DNA from: an uncultured Pelagibacteraceae bacterium
GTDB taxonomy: Bacteria; Pseudomonadota; Alphaproteobacteria; Pelagibacterales; Pelagibacteraceae
Reading direction: 5' to 3'
DNA: 46,772 nt
NCBI GenBank assembly: GCA_902594865.1
Contig: CACJNV010000010.1
Location: forward strand, 1 to 46,772
Shown here: positions 34,626-42,675 of the stretch, one piece after another
How the letters are laid out: each line of letters opens with the position of its first letter
How positions within the stretch are numbered: position 1 is the first letter of the stretch
Made by a program: the position numbers and the translations under genes
The notes under the pieces: model-generated
Told to the model about the DNA's origin: nothing
The model's input: only the letters and a program-made list of their open reading frames with translations
Database searches by the model: none

Positions 34626-35077
34626 TTTAGTCCCCAAATATTATCTGTTTTAATCCACCCTTCAAATTCTTCCGATGTAATTTTGCACCAATTTTGTTCA
34701 CACTTTTCTATAATTAGTAATCTTCCTTCTTTTATTTGAGCAACTGGTTTAGCAAAAGATGTAGGTTTTTTAAATAAAACTTTATCTTTTGTGGCTATTA
34801 CTGAATTACTTTTTTTTAATTGTGAAATATGAATCCATCCGCTGTTATTTTTAAAATCAATAATTCGTCTAAAATTTTCTTTTTTATCGATTTGTTTTAA
34901 AGGTAAATTTATTTTCTTGTAAACATACTTGATGTCAGATTCAAAACTTGGTCCATAGCGTACGTTCACCTTATTTTTTTTAAGAGAAACGAATATTTCT
35001 CCTGCATTACTTGAGGTAATAAAGAATATTAAAAGAGAGAATATAAAAATATTATTTATTAGATTTTTTATTTTCAC
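34622..35077 (-). CDS. Secreted bacterial SH3-domain protein
   Basis: A signal peptide (hydrophobic 8-24, then SSNAGEI) is followed by two SH3-like repeats. The first has VNVRYGPSFESDIKYVYKK and SGWIHISQL. The second has KPVAQIKEGRLLIIEKCEQNWCKI and EGWIKTDNIWG. Periplasmic SH3 proteins of this kind commonly bind cell-wall peptides; the ligand here is unknown. Its start overlaps the end of the moeB-like gene by 26 bp, making it the last gene of the ubiE-ubiB-coaBC-dut-moeB series, with no evident functional link to them. Confidence 0.82.
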   Translation of the reverse strand: MKIKNLINNIFIFSLLIFFITSSNAGEIFVSLKKNKVNVRYGPSFESDIKYVYKKINLPLKQIDKKENFRRIIDFKNNSGWIHISQLKKSNSVIATKDKVLFKKPTSFAKPVAQIKEGRLLIIEKCEQNWCKITSEEFEGWIKTDNIWGLN

Positions 35078-35819
35078 TTTTTTTTGTTTTATTTAATTTA
35101 ACTTTTCTAAAGCTTAAATTTAATAAATCTATAATAAGAATAAATCCATTTAAATTTTGACCAATTTTTAATATTTTTTTTAAAACTTCATTAGCTAGCA
35201 TTGTTCCAATTGTTCCTGCTACTGGTCCCAATATTCCTTCATATTCACAGTTTAATATTTCATCATTAATAACTTCCTCTTGATAGAAGTCTCGTAAAGA
35301 AGGAGTATTTTTATCTACAAAATTAAAAGTAAAAATATGACCATCAAATTTACTAATTGCTCCAGTCACAAGAAATTTTTTATATTTTAAACTTAAATCA
35401 TTTATTAAAAATTTACTTTCAAAATTGTCAGTACCATCAATAATGAAGTCATAATTTTTTATTATTTTCTCAAATTTTACTCTATCCATTTTAAAGTTAT
35501 AAAGATTTATTTTTGTTTTTGGGTTTATTCTATTTAGTTTTTTTTTGGCAATTATAACTTTTGAGTGATTTAAATCTTTTTCATCATATAAACTTTGTCT
35601 ATGAATATTTGATAGGCTAACGGTGTCATGATCAACAATTCCTAGTTTCCCAATGCCAGATCGTGTCAAAAAATCAGCCGCAGGACATCCTAGACCACCC
35701 ATCCCAATTATTAAAACCTTTGAGTCTAGGATTTTTTTTTGTCCTAATGGACCTATGTTTTTTAAAATTATTTGTCTAGAAAATTTATCTATTTCTTTTT
35801 TACTTAAATTTTTGCTCAT
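35052..35819 (-). CDS. ThiF/MoeB/HesA-family adenylyltransferase
   Basis: This E1-like enzyme is expected to adenylate the C-terminus of a small sulfur-carrier protein. FSRQIILKNIGPLGQKKI opens the fold. VLIIGMGGLGCPAADFLTRSGIG is the ATP loop, IVDHDTVSLSNIHRQSLY follows, and DFIIDGTDNFESKFLIND is the catalytic region. GPVAGTIGTMLANEVLK closes the domain. The two CxxC pairs that bind zinc in E. coli MoeB are not visible; only one Cys (NCEYEG) stands in that half. MoeB, ThiF and HesA roles cannot be told apart, and no carrier protein gene is in the window. It overlaps dut by 4 bp. Confidence 0.88.
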   Translation of the reverse strand: MSKNLSKKEIDKFSRQIILKNIGPLGQKKILDSKVLIIGMGGLGCPAADFLTRSGIGKLGIVDHDTVSLSNIHRQSLYDEKDLNHSKVIIAKKKLNRINPKTKINLYNFKMDRVKFEKIIKNYDFIIDGTDNFESKFLINDLSLKYKKFLVTGAISKFDGHIFTFNFVDKNTPSLRDFYQEEVINDEILNCEYEGILGPVAGTIGTMLANEVLKKILKIGQNLNGFILIIDLLNLSFRKVKLNKTKKSENKKSNK

Positions 35820-36253
35820 TTTCCAGTAGAGCCAAAACCACCTTCTCCTCTAATTGTTTCTGGTAGATCATCAGTTTCCTCAAGATCCATTTTAATTACA
35901 GGAGTTAAAATCATTTGTGCTATTCTATCCTTATTATTTATCAAGAAATCATTTTTCCCGTGATTAAAAAGGATTACTTTTATTTCTCCCCTGTAATCAC
36001 TATCAATAGTTCCAGGTGTATTTAAAACACTTATACTGTTTTTTGCAGCTAAACCAGATCTTGGCCTTATTTGGATTTCGAAATCACTTGAAAATGCAAC
36101 AGCAAGCCCTGTTGGAACTAAACATGATGAGTTTGGTTTAAGATTGATGGGTTCTTTTACTAATGCCATTAAATCCATGCCAGATGCACCTTCTGTTTTG
36201 TAAGCAGGTAATTCAACCGCAGGGTCTAACTTTTTGATAAGAACTTTTGCCAT
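35816..36253 (-). CDS. dut: Deoxyuridine 5'-triphosphate nucleotidohydrolase (dUTPase)
   Basis: The trimeric enzyme splits dUTP to dUMP, keeping uracil out of DNA and feeding thymidylate synthesis. Family motifs are in order: EGASGMDLMA (motif 1), IRPRSGLAAKN (2), VLNTPGTIDSDYRGEIKVIL (3), DRIAQMILTPV (4) and the C-terminal GEGGFGSTGK (5) that closes over the substrate. The length of 145 residues is typical. It shares one base with the coaBC stop and overlaps the moeB-like gene by 4 bp. coaBC-dut adjacency is widespread in proteobacteria. Confidence 0.97.
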   Translation of the reverse strand: MAKVLIKKLDPAVELPAYKTEGASGMDLMALVKEPINLKPNSSCLVPTGLAVAFSSDFEIQIRPRSGLAAKNSISVLNTPGTIDSDYRGEIKVILFNHGKNDFLINNKDRIAQMILTPVIKMDLEETDDLPETIRGEGGFGSTGK

Positions 36254-37458
36254 TAATTTAATTGATCAATTATTCTATCAACTATTTCATCAGAAATTCC
36301 AGATTTTTTTTTATATGAAAGTTTTTCTTTTTTAACGTCTTTGTTTTTATAATGAATTGTTACCTCATTATAATCAGAATTAAATCCTATATCTTTATTT
36401 GATACATCATTAGAAATTATCCAGTCACAATTTTTCTTGTTTAATTTTTCCTCTGCATTTTTATCGATCTCATTAGTTTCTGCTGCAAATCCTATTACAA
36501 GTTCAGGTCTCATAGAGTTATGGTTAGACACATAATGAAGTATGTCTACACTCTTTTCTAAATTTAAGTTAAAGTTCTCTTGTTTTTTAATTTTATTTTT
36601 ATACTTTTTATTAATTTTAAAATCAGCTACCGCAGCAGAAAAAATTGCTACATCAACAGGTAAATTTTCTTGAGTGGCAACTAACATTTCATCTGCTGTT
36701 TCAACTTTTACAAGATTAATATCATTAGCTATTTCAAGATTAGTTGGACCTGATATTAATGTTGTATCAAAACCTTTTTTGGATAATGATTTTGCTAATT
36801 CATATCCTTGTTTGCCACTTGATTTATTTGTAATAAAACGAACTGGATCTATGTACTCATTTGTTGGACCTGCTGTAACTAATGCTTTAAATTTTTTGTT
36901 ATTTTTTTGAGTTAAGAAATATTTATCAACTTCTTCAGCAATTACTGATGGGTCCGACATTTTACCCTCTCCATATTCACCACATGCCATATCACCAACC
37001 TCTGGACCTATTAGTTTATATCCAAACCCTTTTAATTTTTTTATATTTGTTTTAGTAGTTGGATGCTCCCACATTCTTACATTCATTGCTGGTGCTAAAA
37101 TAATGTCTTTATCTGAAGCCAAAACAACAGTGGATGCTAAATCATCAGTTGTTCCTTGAGCCAGTTTTGAAATTGTATTTGCCGTTGCGGGTGCAATTAA
37201 AATTATATCTGCCCATCTTGAAAGTGAAATATGATCCATTTCAGACTCATTTTCTACACTAAATAAATCACTATAAACTTTACCATGAGAAAGTGATGTT
37301 ATTGAAAGTGGAGTTACGAACTCTTTTGCACTTGTTGTTAGAATTGTCTTTATATCTGCACCATTCTTTTTAAAAAGCCTAATTGTTTCAAGACTTTTAT
37401 AAGCAGATATTCCTCCACAGATAATAAATAGTATTTTTTTATTTAACAAATTTCTCAT
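36253..37458 (-). CDS. coaBC: Bifunctional phosphopantothenoylcysteine synthase/decarboxylase (CoaBC)
   Basis: The protein makes 4'-phosphopantetheine from 4'-phosphopantothenate and cysteine. The N-terminal flavoprotein CoaC domain (1-185) shows ICGGISAYKSLE, HISLSRWAD with the catalytic His, APAMNVRMWEHP, and MACGEYGEGKMSDP with the catalytic Cys. The C-terminal CoaB domain (190-401) shows VTAGPTNEYIDPVRFITNKS and GFAAETN. The length of 401 residues is standard. It lies 8 bp after ubiB and shares a base with the dut start, inside a tight minus-strand operon. Confidence 0.97.
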   Translation of the reverse strand: MRNLLNKKILFIICGGISAYKSLETIRLFKKNGADIKTILTTSAKEFVTPLSITSLSHGKVYSDLFSVENESEMDHISLSRWADIILIAPATANTISKLAQGTTDDLASTVVLASDKDIILAPAMNVRMWEHPTTKTNIKKLKGFGYKLIGPEVGDMACGEYGEGKMSDPSVIAEEVDKYFLTQKNNKKFKALVTAGPTNEYIDPVRFITNKSSGKQGYELAKSLSKKGFDTTLISGPTNLEIANDINLVKVETADEMLVATQENLPVDVAIFSAAVADFKINKKYKNKIKKQENFNLNLEKSVDILHYVSNHNSMRPELVIGFAAETNEIDKNAEEKLNKKNCDWIISNDVSNKDIGFNSDYNEVTIHYKNKDVKKEKLSYKKKSGISDEIVDRIIDQLN

Positions 37459-37466
37459 CTGCAGAA

Positions 37467-39035
37467 TTAAAATACTATAAGGCCAAAAATTACAAGAAGT
37501 AATAAACCAATAATAGATTGATTTCTAAATGCTATCATTTCTGATTTTTTATCATTCAGAGCAGTGTAAGAATTTGAATTTTGTGGAATTTGACCGCTAG
37601 CCAAAAACGTTAATGCTTGATTTGCTTTATCCATAATTTCAGGAAATTCTGGTAAACGTTTAATCACTTCAGATGTATTTTTTAAAGTTTCATTTAAATT
37701 ATTAATTGGATCTTTTGTTTCTTTAAGCCAATTTTCTAGTACAGGCTTTGAAGTTGTCCAAATATTTGTGTTTGGATTTAACTTTCTTGCTACACCTTCA
37801 ACAACAACCATAGTTTTTTGCAACATTAATAATTGAGGTTGAGTTTGCATATTAAACTTTTCTGTTACATCAAACAATTGTTTGAGTAATTTACCTCCTG
37901 AAATATCTTTTACTTCTTGACCAAATATAGGCTCACCAATTGATCTCAAAGCTTGAGCTAGATCATCGATTGGTACTTCTTTTGGGACTAATCCAGCCAC
38001 TAAGTGAACTTCAGCTACTTTACGATAATCTCTTTGAATAAATCCAAATAAAATTTCCGCTAAAAACCTTTTGCTTAGTTTGTCTAGCCTGCCCATAATC
38101 CCAAAATCTATAGGTACAATTTGGCCACTATTATCAACAAAAATATTTCCTTGATGCATATCTGCATGAAAAAAACCATCTCTTACAGCATGTCTTAAAA
38201 AATGTTGGATAATATCTTCAGCTATTTTATTAGTATCTAAATTTCTTTTCTTTAGCTCCTCAGCTTCTCTTATTGAAATTCCATCAATCCAATCCAAAGT
38301 CATTACATTTTCACTGGTAAAATTCCAATAAATTTCAGGAACTTTAAATCCAGCATCATTTTTAGTGTTTTCAGCATATTCATTAGCCGCAGCAGCTTCG
38401 AATCTTAAATCCATCTCAAGATTAGTTATTTCTTTAAGTAAAAAAACAACTTCAACAAGTTTCAATCTTTTTGTTTTTTTTACAAATGACTCAATAATAA
38501 ATGCAAATAACATTATTGCATCTATTTCTTCATTGAATATTTTTTTTATATTTGGTCTTAAAATTTTTATTGCCACATCTTTAATTGTTCCATTGTCATT
38601 TATTTTTGCTTTATGAACTTGTGCAATTGATGCAGCAGCAACTGGTTCACTTAAATCAATTATTGAATTAAATGCATCAACTCCAAGATCTTCTTTAATA
38701 ATTTCTTTTGCTTCATGAATTGAAAAAGGGGGTAATCGATCTTGAAGTTTTTCTAGCTTTAAAGATAATTCCTCTCCGATTATATCTGGTCTAGTAGCAA
38801 GAAATTGACCAAGTTTGATGAAAGTTGTACCCATAGATTCTAATGACCTAGATAGTCTTTCACCATCATCCTCAATTAAATTACTTTGTTCCTTTTTTTC
38901 AAATGAAATAGATAAAATTTGGAATAATATTGTTACAGCTAAAGGAGGTTTTTTAAATTTTGATGCAATTTTTAAAATATCTGATTTTGCAATTTTCCTT
39001 CCTAATTTAAATAAAGTAATAAGTTTTTTAATCAT
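37467..39035 (-). CDS. ubiB: Ubiquinone biosynthesis protein UbiB (atypical kinase-like ATPase)
   Basis: UbiB is an ABC1/ADCK/Coq8-family protein needed for ubiquinone synthesis, probably as an ATPase that helps extract quinone precursors. The KxGQ motif is TFIKLGQFLATRPD, the alanine-rich loop is AAASIAQVHKA, and the catalytic segments are FFHADMHQGNIFV and VPIDFGIMGRL. The C-terminus ends in one membrane helix (IGLLLLVIFGLIVF). I start at the ATG at 39035 (522 residues), which shares one base with the ubiE stop; an in-frame TTG four codons earlier lies inside ubiE. ubiE-ubiB pairing supports the role. Confidence 0.95.
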   Translation of the reverse strand: MIKKLITLFKLGRKIAKSDILKIASKFKKPPLAVTILFQILSISFEKKEQSNLIEDDGERLSRSLESMGTTFIKLGQFLATRPDIIGEELSLKLEKLQDRLPPFSIHEAKEIIKEDLGVDAFNSIIDLSEPVAAASIAQVHKAKINDNGTIKDVAIKILRPNIKKIFNEEIDAIMLFAFIIESFVKKTKRLKLVEVVFLLKEITNLEMDLRFEAAAANEYAENTKNDAGFKVPEIYWNFTSENVMTLDWIDGISIREAEELKKRNLDTNKIAEDIIQHFLRHAVRDGFFHADMHQGNIFVDNSGQIVPIDFGIMGRLDKLSKRFLAEILFGFIQRDYRKVAEVHLVAGLVPKEVPIDDLAQALRSIGEPIFGQEVKDISGGKLLKQLFDVTEKFNMQTQPQLLMLQKTMVVVEGVARKLNPNTNIWTTSKPVLENWLKETKDPINNLNETLKNTSEVIKRLPEFPEIMDKANQALTFLASGQIPQNSNSYTALNDKKSEMIAFRNQSIIGLLLLVIFGLIVF

Positions 39036-39739
39036 TAAATTTTCCAACCACTATGAATTGAAACAATTCCACCAGAAAGATTTCTATAAGAACATTTATG
39101 AAAATTATTTTTTTTCATCAACTCTATTAATTCATCTTGATTAATAAATTGTTCAATACTTTTGATTAAATATTCGTAAGGTTCTTTTTCTCCAACCACA
39201 AACTGACCAATAATAGGAATGAGTTTTGAATAATTTTTATATACAAAATCAAGATTTGAATTTTGAATCTTAGAAAATTCCAGACATAGATAGCGTCCAC
39301 CAGGCTTCAAAACTCTGTAGGCCTCTGAAAGTGCTTTATTTAAATTTTTTGTATTTCTTAGCCCAAAACTAATAGTGTAATAATCAAATGAATTGTCTGT
39401 AATTGGTAATTTTTCTGCTGGAGAAATAACCCATTTTACATTTTTGTAATTAGATAATTTTTGCTTTCCTTGACTAACCATTCCTTTATTAGGATCTACA
39501 CAAGTAATTTCAGCCTCTTTATTTGTGCTATCTAAAAATAACTTTCCAACATCCCCCGTCCCACACGCAACATCTATTAATTTTCTATTAACTCTCGGAT
39601 TCATCATATTGATTAAACTTTTTTTCCAATATCTATGTACACCCATAGACATAAAGTCATTCATCAAGTCATATTTGTTGTAGACCTGATTAAACACATT
39701 TTCTACAAGTCCTTTTTTATTTTGAAGATTTTGTTGCAT
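39035..39739 (-). CDS. ubiE: Ubiquinone C-methyltransferase (UbiE)
   Basis: This SAM-dependent enzyme methylates the benzoquinol ring in ubiquinone synthesis. VFNQVYNKYDLMNDFMSMGVHRYWK is the N-terminal family block (residues 14-38). DVACGTGDVGKLFL is SAM motif I, FGLRNTKNLNKALSEAYRVLKPGG follows, and the C-terminus SGGIVSIHSGWKI is typical. The length is 234 residues. It is the first gene of the ubiE-ubiB-coaBC-dut-moeB-SH3 operon and diverges from mutM across only 29 bp, so the two promoters must overlap or lie within the genes. Confidence 0.96.
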   Translation of the reverse strand: MQQNLQNKKGLVENVFNQVYNKYDLMNDFMSMGVHRYWKKSLINMMNPRVNRKLIDVACGTGDVGKLFLDSTNKEAEITCVDPNKGMVSQGKQKLSNYKNVKWVISPAEKLPITDNSFDYYTISFGLRNTKNLNKALSEAYRVLKPGGRYLCLEFSKIQNSNLDFVYKNYSKLIPIIGQFVVGEKEPYEYLIKSIEQFINQDELIELMKKNNFHKCSYRNLSGGIVSIHSGWKI

Positions 39740-39768
39740 AAAAAAATATATATTGAATATAGTATCAA

Positions 39769-40632
39769 ATGCCAGAATTACCAGAAGTAGAAATTGTTAG
39801 ACAATCCCTTCATAAAAAGATCAAAAAAAAAAGCATAAAAAAAGTAATAATCAGAAACAGAAATTTAAGGTTTAAAATACCAAGTGATTTTGAAAGTTTT
39901 CTTAAAAATAAAAAAATAATTGAAGTTAGTAGATTTTCTAAATATTTGATTATCCATTTCCGAAATGAAGATTATTGTTTAATCCATTTAGGAATGTCAG
40001 GAACAATTCATATTCTTGATAAGAAAAAGCCTCTAAAATTTACGAATACTAGTTTTTATCACTCACCTTTTTTACCTAAAAAACACAATCATGCAGAGTT
40101 TGTATTTGATAGCTTGAAAGTAATTTATAATGATCCAAGACGTTTTGGATTTTTTGAAATAATTAAAAATAATCAAGATCTGCAGAGAAGATTTAAATCA
40201 ATGGGACCTGAACCATTTAGTGACAAATTTAACTTAAATTATGTAGTTAATTATTTTAAGAAAAAAAATAAGGATATAAAAAGTTTCTTACTTGATCAGA
40301 GATTTGTTTCTGGGATAGGTAATATTTATGCAAGTGAAATTCTTTTCGCTAGTAAAATAAATCCATTTAAAAAGGCAAAAAGACTTAACAAAAATGAATG
40401 TTTAAATATTATTTTAAATTCTAAGAAAATACTTCAACAGGCAATTAATAAGGGAGGTTCAAGTATAAGAGATTTTAAAGATATCTCAGGTAACAAAGGT
40501 AACTTTCAAAAAGAGTTTAAAGTTTATCAGCAAGACGGTACTGGTTGCAAGCGTACCCATTGCAAGGGTATTATAAAAAAAAAAATAACATCAAATAGAT
40601 CAACTTTTTTTTGTATTTCTTGTCAAAAATAG
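39769..40632 (+). CDS. mutM: Formamidopyrimidine-DNA glycosylase (Fpg/MutM)
   Basis: Fpg removes 8-oxoguanine and formamidopyrimidines from DNA and cuts the strand. The N-terminus MPELPEVEIVRQSL supplies catalytic Pro2 and Glu3 after Met removal. LIHLGMSG, DPRRFGFFEI and the helix-two-turn-helix FVSGIGNIYASEILFASKI are present. The C-terminal zinc finger has four cysteines (GCKRTHC and CISC). The length is 287 residues. It diverges from ubiE and is followed by rpsT, which seems to have its own promoter right after the mutM stop. Confidence 0.96.
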   Translation: MPELPEVEIVRQSLHKKIKKKSIKKVIIRNRNLRFKIPSDFESFLKNKKIIEVSRFSKYLIIHFRNEDYCLIHLGMSGTIHILDKKKPLKFTNTSFYHSPFLPKKHNHAEFVFDSLKVIYNDPRRFGFFEIIKNNQDLQRRFKSMGPEPFSDKFNLNYVVNYFKKKNKDIKSFLLDQRFVSGIGNIYASEILFASKINPFKKAKRLNKNECLNIILNSKKILQQAINKGGSSIRDFKDISGNKGNFQKEFKVYQQDGTGCKRTHCKGIIKKKITSNRSTFFCISCQK

Positions 40633-40644
40633 TTAAATATTTAG

Positions 40645-40673
40645 TTGACCACTTTAAATTCTCAAGCTATACC
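40645..40673 (+). promoter_or_regulatory. Candidate rpsT promoter giving a leaderless or near-leaderless mRNA
   Basis: TTGACC (40645-40650), exactly 17 bases, then TATACC (40668-40673) lie between mutM and rpsT. Normal spacing puts the transcription start at about 40679-40682, zero to four bases before the rpsT ATG at 40683. No Shine-Dalgarno stretch is seen before that ATG (the bases are CCCCTGCGCAG), which fits leaderless initiation. Confidence 0.55.
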
Positions 40674-40682
40674 CCTGCGCAG

Positions 40683-40943
40683 ATGGCAAACACAAAATCA
40701 GCAATTAAGAGAATTAGAAGAATTTCTAAACAAACAGCAGTAAATAAAGCTAGAAAGAGCAGGTTTAGAAACGCCCTTAAGAAAATGAACCTTCTAATTG
40801 ATGGTAAAAAGAAAGATGAAGCTCTTAAATTTCTACCAAAGTTAAACTCTGAGTTGATGAAAATTGCAAAAACAGGAATAATAAAAAAACAAAATGCTTC
40901 TAGAAATGTTTCTAGAATAACAAAAAAAATTGCTGCAATCTAA
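40683..40943 (+). CDS. rpsT: 30S ribosomal protein S20
   Basis: S20 is a helical 16S rRNA-binding protein. MANTKSAIKRIRRISKQT at the N-terminus and KTGIIKKQNASRNVSRITKK at the C-terminus are the family blocks; the length is 86 residues. I start at the ATG at 40683. An open frame extends upstream to 40611, but those residues are not S20-like, and that start lies inside mutM and upstream of the proposed promoter. It is the gene before dnaA, an order also found in other alphaproteobacteria. Confidence 0.97.
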   Translation: MANTKSAIKRIRRISKQTAVNKARKSRFRNALKKMNLLIDGKKKDEALKFLPKLNSELMKIAKTGIIKKQNASRNVSRITKKIAAI

Positions 40944-41256
40944 ACGTTAGTTTAAATTTCCAAACAACTCCTGATATCCACATTATATATTTAAGTTTTG
41001 TATTAAGTAACTATATTTAGATTTAGTAAATATTTGAATTATCGTCATTCAATCTATATTTGATTTAATTTTTATTCAATCAATTAATTGATTCAATCTA
41101 TATTCGATTCAATTTATAATTTTAAATTTAAGTTTAATTTAGAATTTATTTTTTAAAATATAAATCACAATCATAGATTTTATTTTTTTTTAAATTTCTT
41201 TATTAACTTGTTGCAAATTTTTTTAAATAGTTCTAACTGAGATTTCCCCTTAAGTT
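40944..41256. other. AT-rich intergenic region upstream of dnaA
   Basis: This 313 bp stretch holds no credible gene. It is extremely AT-rich and contains a diverged direct repeat (41047-41074 and 41091-41118), a 16-bp palindrome AATCAATTAATTGATT (41078-41093) between the copies, and one near-DnaA box, ATATCCACA, at 40974-40982 (one mismatch to TTATCCACA). It must hold the dnaA promoter; TTGCAA at 41211-41216 with TAACTG 17 bases later is a weak candidate. A role in replication initiation is possible, but the single box is thin evidence. Confidence 0.6.
41047..41118. repeat. Direct repeat pair flanking a palindrome upstream of dnaA
   Basis: Two 28-base segments (41047-41074 and 41091-41118) share the first 14 bases ATTCAATCTATATT and then GATT and AATTT, with a period of 44 bases. 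The 16-bp palindrome at 41078-41093 fills the space between. Low-complexity AT composition makes some similarity expected, but the conserved 14-base core is longer than I would expect by chance at this distance. Confidence 0.6.
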
Positions 41257-42675
41257 ATGAATAAATTAACAAATACAAAAAATATTAATAATTTTTCTTC
41301 TGAAAGCTTTGAATGGAAGCAAGTACAGAATGAAATGAAAAATAAACTAGGCTTAGAAGTTTATGAGAGCTGGTTAAAAAAGATTTCTTTTGTAGAGGAA
41401 TTCAATAATTACTTATTATTATCAGTTCCAACAAGATTTATTAGAGATTGGATTACATCAAGGTATTTAGACCAAATATTACAGATAGTTAAGGTATATA
41501 AAAAAGACATTATTAGAATTGAGTTCAAAATAGTTGAAAAAGCTCAAGATACCACTTTAAAGGAAAATAATATTAATGAGAAAGATACTAATGAAAAAGT
41601 TTCATTTCTAAAAGACTCTTACCTTCAATATAATAGAATTGATCCAAATAAAAGATTTGATAATTTTATTACAGGTTCAAGTAACAAATTAGCTTACGAA
41701 GCTTCTTTAAAAGTTTCTGAAAATATATCTCACTATAATCCACTTTATATTTATGGTGGTGTTGGAATGGGAAAAACTCACTTATTAAATTCAATAGGTT
41801 TAGAGCTTAAAAAAAATAATAAAGTAATGTTTATTTCTGCAGAACGTTTCATGTACCAGTTTGTGAAATCAATTAAATCAAACGACATGGTTAAGTTTAA
41901 AGAATATTTTAGAAATACAGATATTTTATTAATCGATGATATCCAGTTTATAAGCGGAAAAGAGGCTATGCAGGAGGAGTTTTTTCATACATTTAATGCA
42001 TTACTTGATAAGGGATCTCAAATAATTGTATCAGCTGATCGAGCACCAAACAAATTATCAAGGATTCAAGAAAGAATTAAATCAAGATTTTCTGGTGGAC
42101 TAGTTGTTGATATTCAAAAGCCAGACCTTGAGCTAAGAAAAAAAATAGTTCAAAAAAAAACTGAAGAATTGAATGCTTTGTATTCCGAACAATTACAAGT
42201 TTCTAGAGAAATTCAAGATTTTATAAGTAATGAAATAACTGGAAGTGTAAGAGAATTAGTTGGTGCAATAAACAGAGTTGTTTCATTTTCAAGAATCTAC
42301 AACAAAGCCCCAAATCTTGCTGAAACTAAAGTAGTTTTAAAGGATTTATTAAATTTAGCAGAAAATAAAGTTACAATAGATCTAATTCAGACAATTGTTT
42401 GTAAGTTCTTCAAAATCAGTAAAAATGAAATGCTTTCATCTAGAAGATCAAGATATTTAGTAAGACCTAGACAAACAGCAATTTATTTAACTAAAATTTT
42501 GACTTCTAAATCATTACCTGAAATTGGAAGAGAATTTTCTAATCGAGACCATACAACAATAATTCATTCAGTAAAAACTATTGAAAAGATAAAAGAAAAA
42601 GATCCTGAGATGGTTGATAATATAAATAAATTAAAAAACCAGATTTTATATAATAATAAAGAAAATGAAATTTAA
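41257..42675 (+). CDS. dnaA: Chromosomal replication initiator protein DnaA
   Basis: DnaA binds origin DNA and opens it for helicase loading. Domain I is SFEWKQVQNEMKNKLGLEVY. The AAA+ domain has Walker A GGVGMGKTHLLN and Walker B ILLIDDIQFISG. The box VII/sensor region holds RIKSRFSGGLVVDIQKPD. Domain IV has the DNA-binding helix SLPEIGREFSNRDHTTIIHSVKTI. The length of 472 residues is normal. It is followed by dnaN with an 11 bp overlap. No clear SD is seen at its start. Confidence 0.98.
   Translation: MNKLTNTKNINNFSSESFEWKQVQNEMKNKLGLEVYESWLKKISFVEEFNNYLLLSVPTRFIRDWITSRYLDQILQIVKVYKKDIIRIEFKIVEKAQDTTLKENNINEKDTNEKVSFLKDSYLQYNRIDPNKRFDNFITGSSNKLAYEASLKVSENISHYNPLYIYGGVGMGKTHLLNSIGLELKKNNKVMFISAERFMYQFVKSIKSNDMVKFKEYFRNTDILLIDDIQFISGKEAMQEEFFHTFNALLDKGSQIIVSADRAPNKLSRIQERIKSRFSGGLVVDIQKPDLELRKKIVQKKTEELNALYSEQLQVSREIQDFISNEITGSVRELVGAINRVVSFSRIYNKAPNLAETKVVLKDLLNLAENKVTIDLIQTIVCKFFKISKNEMLSSRRSRYLVRPRQTAIYLTKILTSKSLPEIGREFSNRDHTTIIHSVKTIEKIKEKDPEMVDNINKLKNQILYNNKENEI

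Noticed and set aside
40611-40682. S20 extended upstream to 40611
   Set aside because: The added residues are not S20-like, overlap mutM and lie before the likely promoter.
40974-40982. Firm call of a chromosomal origin upstream of dnaA
   Set aside because: Only one near-match DnaA box is visible, and in alphaproteobacteria the origin is often not next to dnaA; kept as a hypothesis only.
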